12,523 nt of DNA, taken from assembly GCA_029861675.1 (NCBI GenBank), contig JAOTYV010000119.1, positions 1 through 12,523 of the forward strand, in the 5' to 3' direction. The notes under the pieces were generated by a model. The model did no database searches and had not been told where the DNA came from. It was given only the letters and a program-made list of their open reading frames with translations. The DNA is from Alphaproteobacteria bacterium (lineage in GTDB: Bacteria > Pseudomonadota > Alphaproteobacteria > UBA8366). Position 1 is the stretch's first letter, and every line of letters starts with the position of its first letter. The position numbers and the translations under genes were made by a program. Below, piece by piece: positions 8,352 through 12,523 of the stretch.

Positions 8352-9314
8352 CTATTTCAAATAACCCTTTTCCTTGTAATAGCGGGCGGCGCCTGGATGC
8401 AGTTCGATCGCCGGCGGGTGAGCCATGAATTCCGGCGTCACATGCTTGACGGACGCATGCACTTTTTTGATCGTGTTCAGATTCTCGACAATCGTCTTGG
8501 TGATGAAATACGCCTCGTCGTCGGTCACGGTGGTATTGGTGATCAACATCGACTGTGTCGCCATGGTCGGGACCGGCTTGGTTTGGCCCCGGTACAGATT
8601 GGCGGGCAATTGGTGGCGGACGAACCCCGAATTGGCCTTTTGGACTTTTTTCAACGCGGCGTCATCGATGCCGAGAAACGTCGTATCGATGGTTTGGGCT
8701 GCATCGAGGAACGCGGCGGACGGATAGCCGGTGGTCGCGGTAAAGCCGACAACCTTGCGGTCTTTGAGTTGATTCGCGCCGAAATTCTGTCCACCGCGCG
8801 ATATCTTTAGATCCTTTTCCGAGAGCCCGTGCGCCCCCAGGAGGATCTGGAAGGCAAGCGTCGTGACGTTGCCGACCGGCTGGGTCGCGAAGGATTTTCC
8901 CTTGAGGTCGGTAAACTTCTTCACCCCGGCGCCATCGCGCACCATGACGTGCACCGCGTTGGTCATGAAGGAGCCGATCGCCCGGACATTCGTAATTTTC
9001 TTCGGGAACGGCTTGGCGCCTTCGCGCGCCATCGGCAGGACGGCGGCCATGGTGAAGCCGGTATTGGTGCGGTTGTTGGAGACCGTCACCACATTGGACA
9101 GGCCGCCACCGAGTTCGGTGTTCGATTTGACTCCGTTCTTCGCCATGATCTGGCTGATGGTGGCGCCGACGACACTCCAGGGTGTTCCGGGATTGCCGAC
9201 GCTGATCGTAACTTGTTTCGGCTTTTTGCCGCCGCCGGCCAGTGCCGGTGACAGCGGTATCGCGACGGTTGCCACCGCGGCGGCAGCGCCGAGAATGAAC
9301 TTCGCAGGATTCAT
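8352..9314 (-). CDS. TAXI-family TRAP transporter periplasmic substrate-binding protein
   Basis: A 320-residue secreted binding protein. The N-terminus has a basic start, a hydrophobic core (about 6-20) and a signal peptidase I site after PALA (residue 26). The mature domain has family-typical blocks: SVGNPGTPWSVVGATISQIM (38-57), DLKGKSFATQPVGN (136-149), QILLGAHGLSEKDL (156-169), FTATTGYPSAAFLDAA (191-206) and the C-terminal ELHPGAARYYKEKG (304-317). This last block is the hallmark LHPGA.RYYKE.G of TAXI (TIGR02122-type) receptors. It binds a small, usually carboxylate or amino-acid-like, ligand in the periplasm and hands it to the permease encoded next. It is the first gene of the minus-strand operon. 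A strong Shine-Dalgarno (GAGGAA, complement of 9321-9326, six bases before ATG) and the hairpin downstream both suggest higher expression than the permease. The ligand cannot be assigned, but the hyuAB linkage suggests a cyclic amide, imide or related acid. Confidence 0.95.
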   Translation of the reverse strand: MNPAKFILGAAAAVATVAIPLSPALAGGGKKPKQVTISVGNPGTPWSVVGATISQIMAKNGVKSNTELGGGLSNVVTVSNNRTNTGFTMAAVLPMAREGAKPFPKKITNVRAIGSFMTNAVHVMVRDGAGVKKFTDLKGKSFATQPVGNVTTLAFQILLGAHGLSEKDLKISRGGQNFGANQLKDRKVVGFTATTGYPSAAFLDAAQTIDTTFLGIDDAALKKVQKANSGFVRHQLPANLYRGQTKPVPTMATQSMLITNTTVTDDEAYFITKTIVENLNTIKKVHASVKHVTPEFMAHPPAIELHPGAARYYKEKGYLK

Positions 9315-9384
9315 GATCGCTTCCTCTGTTATGTGCCCCCACTTGCCGCAGAGTATCCAGACTTATGGAATTCAACCGTAAATG

Positions 9385-9398
9385 TTGCGCACGCACAA
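9385..9398. promoter_or_regulatory. Candidate operator: imperfect dyad TTGCGCACGCACAA
   Basis: A 14-base imperfect palindrome with symmetric TTG.GC..GC.CAA positions, lying just upstream of the AT-richer patch that probably contains the binding-protein promoter. Symmetry of this size is typical of dimeric regulators such as the LacI and GntR families, but no regulator is in the window. Symmetry is seen; operator function is inferred. Confidence 0.3.
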
Positions 9399-9405
9399 TA
9401 GCACC

Positions 9406-9419
9406 GGCGTCTCGACGCC
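9406..9419. promoter_or_regulatory. Candidate operator: perfect 6-bp dyad GGCGTC-TC-GACGCC
   Basis: A perfect inverted repeat with a two-base centre, too tight to form an RNA hairpin, so a protein-binding dyad is the better reading. It sits inside the wider CACCGG/CCGGTG arms and between the two probable promoter patches. In GC-rich DNA such repeats also arise by chance, so confidence is modest. Confidence 0.35.
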
Positions 9420-9585
9420 CGTTCCCGGTGTCGCGGGATGGTGCGCCCGGGCAAGATCCAGGCGGTAAACGGGTGGCCTTGTCGGCGGTGCGTATTCTTG
9501 ATTATCTGGGGGACCGTCCGTCCAACACCGGCATGCAGCGCAATTGTGGATGTCCGTGGAAATTGCCGCGCCGGATCAACCGGCC

Positions 9586-9590
9586 GAGGA
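9586..9590 (+). promoter_or_regulatory. Ribosome binding site that sets the hyuA3 start
   Basis: GAGGA lies nine bases before the ATG at 9600 and decides the start of hyuA3 against an in-frame ATG at 9438. A small hairpin, GCCGG/CCGGC (9570-9574, 9580-9584), ends one base before it and could influence ribosome access. Confidence 0.7.
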
Positions 9591-9599
9591 AAAATCGCA

Positions 9600-11690
9600 A
9601 TGGGTAATCTTTCGTTGGGCATCGACATCGGCGGCACCTTCACCGATATCGTCGTCTATGACCCGGCGACCGCCCGACATGTCATTTGGAAAGAACCGAC
9701 GACGCCGGACGATCCGACCCGTGGAGTCATCACCGGCGCGAAGCGGCTGATCGAGACGGCGGGAATCGCGCCTTCCGACATCGCCCGCGTGGTGCATGCG
9801 ACGACGCTGTTTACGAACGCCTTGATCGAACGCAAGGGCGCGAAGACTGCGTTGATCACCACGGAGGGGTTTCGCGACGTCCTGGAGATCGGCCGAGAGC
9901 GCAAGTTCGAGTTGTACGACCTGTTTATCGAAATGCCGGTGCCGCTGGTGCCGCGGCGGCTGCGCCGCGAGGTTCCCGAACGGCTCGCCGAAACCGGCGC
10001 GGTGGAAATCCCGCTGGACGAATCGGCGCTCGCCCGCGTGCTTGAGGAAATCTCCGCCACCGGCGTGGAGTCCGTTGCGGTCACCTTCCTGCACGCCTAC
10101 GCCAATCCGGCGCATGAACGCATCGCCGCCCGGTTGCTTGCGCGCGATTACCCGCATCTCTCCGTTTCCCTGTCCTGTGACGTGGCGCCCGAAATCCGCG
10201 AATACGAGCGCAGCTCGACGACGGTCGCGAACGCCTATGTGCGCCCGCTTGCCGAGCGGTATCTCGACGGGCTGGCCCATCAGATCCGCGACCTTGGTAT
10301 TCCCGGCCCGTTCTTTCTGATGCTGTCGAATGGCGGTCTGACCCATGTGGACGAGGCGAAGCGCAATCCGGTGCGCCTGCTCGAATCCGGGCCGGCCGCC
10401 GGCGCGTTGGCGGGCGCCTATTTCGGCGCGCAAGATTCGATCAGCGAAGTGCTTGCTTTCGACATGGGTGGAACCACCGCAAAGGTAAGCTTGATCGATG
10501 GCGGCGAGCCTTCGACCGCTTACAGCTTCGAGGCGGCGCGGACCAAGCGGTTCAACGAGGGCAGCGGCTTGCCGATCAAGATTTCAACGATCGAGCTGAT
10601 CGAAATCGGTGCGGGCGGCGGATCGATTGCGCATATCGACGAGTTGGACCTGCTTAAGGTCGGCCCGCAAAGTTCCGGCGCGGTTCCGGGGCCCGCCTGT
10701 TACGCGAAGGGCGGCGACTCCGCGACCGTGACCGACGCCGACCTGCTGCTGGGCTATCTCAACGCGGATTTTTTTCTCGGCGGTGCGATGCGGATCGACC
10801 GCGCCGCCGCGGAGCGCGCGATGCAGCCGCTGATGGACGCCAGCGGTCTCGGCAGTGTCGAGGTCGCCTGGGGCATTCACGACGTGGTCAACGAGAACAT
10901 GGCGAGCGCCGCGCGCGTCCAAATTACCCAGCGCGGCAAGGATCCGCGCGATTATGCGCTGCTTGCCACCGGCGGGGCCGGTCCGGTCCATGCGTATAAT
11001 GTTGCGCGCAAACTCAATCTGCGGCGGCTGATCTGCCCGTCCGCCGCGGGGGTGGGATCGACCGTTGGCCTGCTCATGGCGCCGGCGCGGATCGACCGCG
11101 CGGTGTCCATGGTGTGCCGCCTGGATGCGCTCGATTGGCCACGCTTCGAGGCGGCGTTTGCAGCGCTTGAAGAAGACGCGACCCGGGTGCTGCAGGAGAC
11201 CGGCGCGGATCTGAGCCAACTGCAGGTGCGGCGCCTGGCGGATATGCGCTACCAGGGGCAGGGGTCGGAGATCGTCGTCGATCTGCCATCGGGCCCGTTC
11301 ACGGCGGAATCGCAGGGTGAGATCGTACACCGGTATGAAGACCGGTATCGCCAATTGTTCACGCGGATCAGGCCCGGCGTCGCCATTCAGATGGTCAATC
11401 TGCGGGTCTCCCTCTCGGCGCCGGTCGAGGGCGCGGGAATCGAGCTTGCCGCCGGTGGCGGCGGCGCCGCCGATCCAAGCAAGGGAAGCAGGATGGTCTA
11501 TTTTCAGGAGTCCGGCGGTTTCGTCGATACGCCGGTGTTCGATCGCTACCATATCCGGCCCGGCAGCCGAATCGACGGGCCCGCGGTGTTCGAGGAAAAT
11601 GAATCGACATTGATTGTCGGCCCCGGCGCTGCTTGCGTTGCGGAGCCGTCCGGCAATTTGGTCATCACATTGCCGGAAGACGAAGGATGA
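9600..11690 (+). CDS. hyuA: HyuA-family ATPase subunit (hydantoinase A/oxoprolinase), copy 3
   Basis: A complete 696-residue HyuA. Motifs are DIGGTFTD (9-16), VHATT (65-69, where the other copies have HGTT), APEIREYER (196-204) with ANAYV (210-214), ESGP (262-265), DMGGTTAK (288-295), EIGAGGGS (335-342), VTDAD (377-381), GGAGP (458-462) and the C-terminal GPAVFEENESTLIVGPGA (660-677). The loop that reads SAGSNPGP in copies 1 and 2 is SSGAVPGP (358-365) here. I chose ATG 9600: it has GAGGA upstream, puts the ATPase motif at residue 9 as in the family, and matches the lengths of the other copies. An upstream in-frame ATG at 9438 would add 54 residues unlike any HyuA. The shared KGSR.VYF segment (628-635) groups it with HyuA1. 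It is transcribed away from the transporter operon and is followed after four bases by hyuB3, its probable partner. Expected role: cytoplasmic ATP-dependent activation of a carbonyl substrate. Confidence 0.93.
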   Translation: MGNLSLGIDIGGTFTDIVVYDPATARHVIWKEPTTPDDPTRGVITGAKRLIETAGIAPSDIARVVHATTLFTNALIERKGAKTALITTEGFRDVLEIGRERKFELYDLFIEMPVPLVPRRLRREVPERLAETGAVEIPLDESALARVLEEISATGVESVAVTFLHAYANPAHERIAARLLARDYPHLSVSLSCDVAPEIREYERSSTTVANAYVRPLAERYLDGLAHQIRDLGIPGPFFLMLSNGGLTHVDEAKRNPVRLLESGPAAGALAGAYFGAQDSISEVLAFDMGGTTAKVSLIDGGEPSTAYSFEAARTKRFNEGSGLPIKISTIELIEIGAGGGSIAHIDELDLLKVGPQSSGAVPGPACYAKGGDSATVTDADLLLGYLNADFFLGGAMRIDRAAAERAMQPLMDASGLGSVEVAWGIHDVVNENMASAARVQITQRGKDPRDYALLATGGAGPVHAYNVARKLNLRRLICPSAAGVGSTVGLLMAPARIDRAVSMVCRLDALDWPRFEAAFAALEEDATRVLQETGADLSQLQVRRLADMRYQGQGSEIVVDLPSGPFTAESQGEIVHRYEDRYRQLFTRIRPGVAIQMVNLRVSLSAPVEGAGIELAAGGGGAADPSKGSRMVYFQESGGFVDTPVFDRYHIRPGSRIDGPAVFEENESTLIVGPGAACVAEPSGNLVITLPEDEG
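11682..11687 (+). promoter_or_regulatory. Ribosome binding site of hyuB3 inside the end of hyuA3
   Basis: GAAGGA lies seven bases before the ATG at 11695, directly before the hyuA3 stop codon (11688-11690). It supports 11695 as the start and suggests translational coupling. The nearby ATG at 11702 is in another frame. Confidence 0.7.
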
Positions 11691-11694
11691 ACCG

Positions 11695-12523
11695 ATGACC
11701 GATGACCAAACCCTATTCGATTCCGTCACGCTGGAAATCATCTGGCGGCGGTTGATTTCCGCGGTGGATGAAGCGGCGGCGGCGCTGGTGCGCACGTCGT
11801 TTTCGACGCTGGTGCGGGAATCATACGATTTCTCCTGTATTCTCACCGACGAACACGGTGAGTCGCTGGTGCAGGCGACCGAAAGCATTCCGTCGTTTAT
11901 CGGCACGCTGCCGGCGACGGTAAAGCATTTCATTGCGGAATATCCGGCAGACGATCTGGCGCCGGGCGACGTCCTCATCACCAACGATATTTTTCAGGGA
12001 ACCGGCCATCTGCCGGATATCTCGCTCGCCAAGCCGATCTTTTTCAACGACCGGCTGATCGGATTCGCGGCGAGTACGGCGCATGCCCCCGACATTGGCG
12101 GCAAGATCCGTTCGCCGGAACCGCGCGAGGTTTTCGAGGAAGGGTTTCAGATCCCGATCATGAAATTCATGGCGCGGGGCGAAGTCGACACGACGCTGGA
12201 AAAACTCCTGCGCAAGAATGTCCGCACACCGGACCAGACGATGGGAGATCTCTGGGCGCAGGTGGTGGCGCTCGATCTCATGGAAGCGCGTCTGGTCAAA
12301 CTGATGGAGCACTATGAGCTGACGGAACTCGGTCCGCTGGCGGGCGAGATGCAGGGCCGGTGCGAGCGGGCGATGCGCGCCGCCATTCGCGATCTGCCGG
12401 ACGGCGTTTACAACAGTTCGCTGATGACGGACGGCGTTGCCGATGCGCCGATCCGGGTGGAGATGACGCTCACCGTCGATGGGGAGACCATCGATATCGA
12501 CTATGCGGGGTCGGATCCGCAGG
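11695..12523 (+). CDS. hyuB: HyuB-family subunit (hydantoinase B/oxoprolinase), copy 3, N-terminal part
   Basis: The frame from ATG 11695 is open to the window end, giving 276 residues, about half of a normal HyuB. It begins MTDDQTLFDSVTLEIIWRR, the common HyuB opening before the first helix. It then shows LVRTSFSTLVRE (31-42), GDVLITNDIFQGTGHLPD (91-108), AHAPDIGG (129-136) and FEEGFQIPIMK (145-155). These align with RTAFSTSTRE, GDVYITNDPWKGTGHLHD, SHVVDIGG and HEGLFIPIMPL of the complete HyuB at 2234-3949. The H105, D108, H130 and D133 pattern is kept, whereas the usual NDP proline is isoleucine (NDI, residues 97-99). It lies four bases after hyuA3 and is presumably its partner subunit. The C-terminal half lies beyond the window, so completeness cannot be judged. 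Family assignment is firm; substrate is unknown. Confidence 0.9.
   Translation, partial: MTDDQTLFDSVTLEIIWRRLISAVDEAAAALVRTSFSTLVRESYDFSCILTDEHGESLVQATESIPSFIGTLPATVKHFIAEYPADDLAPGDVLITNDIFQGTGHLPDISLAKPIFFNDRLIGFAASTAHAPDIGGKIRSPEPREVFEEGFQIPIMKFMARGEVDTTLEKLLRKNVRTPDQTMGDLWAQVVALDLMEARLVKLMEHYELTELGPLAGEMQGRCERAMRAAIRDLPDGVYNSSLMTDGVADAPIRVEMTLTVDGETIDIDYAGSDPQ

Larger units (their letters stand above)
9315..9599. promoter_or_regulatory. Divergent intergenic region with clustered inverted repeats
   Basis: These 285 bases separate the minus-strand transporter operon from hyuA3 on the plus strand and must hold promoters for both. Two AT-richer patches (about 9361-9385 and 9491-9506) are the likeliest promoter positions for the minus and plus directions, but no hexamer pair has both good matches and normal spacing. 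Between them lie several dyads (listed separately), nested CACCGG/CCGGTG arms (9402-9407, 9425-9430) and GCCCGGGC (9445-9452). A further repeat, GCAATT/AATTGC (9540-9545, 9561-9566), is nearer hyuA3. This arrangement fits joint control of both operons by a regulator encoded elsewhere. No protein gene is supported here. Confidence 0.6.

Noticed and set aside
9350..9375. Sigma-70 promoter for the transporter operon: TTGAAT (complement of 9370-9375) and TACTCT (complement of 9350-9355)
   Set aside because: The spacer is only 14 bases and the -10 match is poor. The promoter is probably nearby but these hexamers are not convincing.
9479..9505. Sigma-70 promoter for hyuA3: TTGTCG (9479-9484) and GATTAT (9500-9505)
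   Set aside because: Both hexamers match only four of six positions and the spacer is 15 bases, so it was not listed as a feature.
9438..9599. Longer hyuA3 start at ATG 9438, adding 54 residues
   Set aside because: The added residues resemble no HyuA N-terminus, the ATPase motif normally sits near residue 10, and GAGGA is placed correctly for ATG 9600.
9365..9607. 80-codon plus-strand frame in the divergent region that overlaps the hyuA3 start, considered as a leader peptide
   Set aside because: No Shine-Dalgarno precedes its ATG, the composition is arginine- and proline-rich as in chance GC-rich frames, and no attenuator structure follows it.
10584..11984. 466-codon minus-strand frame opposite hyuA3 and hyuB3
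   Set aside because: It is antisense to strongly supported HyuA and HyuB coding sequence and spans their junction. Long antisense frames are expected in GC-rich codon use, and its product is rich in Arg, Ala and His without family motifs.
1..12523. Acetone or acetophenone carboxylase locus
   Set aside because: The HyuB2 length is nearer hydantoinase/lactamase B subunits than the larger acetone carboxylase subunit, and no small third subunit is present. It is not excluded, because both ends of the window are cut.

Overview
The window is GC-rich, densely packed bacterial DNA. It looks like an alphaproteobacterial chromosome: codon use is high-GC, TAXI-type TRAP uptake genes sit beside hydantoinase/oxoprolinase genes, and intercistronic gaps are short. 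That taxonomic guess is inference only. No RNA gene, insertion sequence, CRISPR array, regulator or integrase is visible.

Layout. (1) Positions 1-2188, plus strand: the last 33 codons of a HyuB-like gene (hyuB1), then a complete hyuA (hyuA1), joined by an ATGA overlap. (2) Positions 9314 down to 2234, minus strand: a four-gene operon of TAXI substrate-binding protein, fused 4TM/12TM TRAP permease, hyuA2 and hyuB2. The last two again share an ATGA overlap. This operon meets hyuA1 tail to tail, with 45 bases between stop codons that hold no convincing terminator. (3) Positions 9315-9599: a 285-base divergent intergenic region with several inverted repeats, the only obvious place for promoters and operators. 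(4) Positions 9600-12523, plus strand: hyuA3, then the first 276 codons of hyuB3, which runs off the window.

The window therefore holds three HyuA/HyuB pairs arranged around one TAXI-TRAP importer. HyuA proteins are ASKHA-fold ATPases. With HyuB they carry out ATP-dependent opening of cyclic amides (N-methylhydantoin, 5-oxoproline, caprolactam) or ATP-dependent carboxylation of ketones (acetone, acetophenone). The simplest reading is a catabolic island: the periplasmic TAXI protein captures a small, probably anionic or polar, substrate, the Na+ or H+ driven permease imports it, and the HyuAB enzymes activate and open (or carboxylate) it and its intermediates. The sequence does not identify the substrate. 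No small gamma subunit of the acetone carboxylase type, no hydantoin racemase and no carbamoylase is visible, although both ends of the window cut through hyu genes.

The less expected signals are in the RNA. There is a strong terminator-like hairpin between the binding-protein and permease genes, and a long imperfect hairpin whose loop contains the permease stop codon. Together they could split one operon into three expression levels (binding protein, permease, enzymes). The three HyuA copies are also not equivalent: HyuA1 and HyuA3 look like one subfamily and HyuA2 like another.
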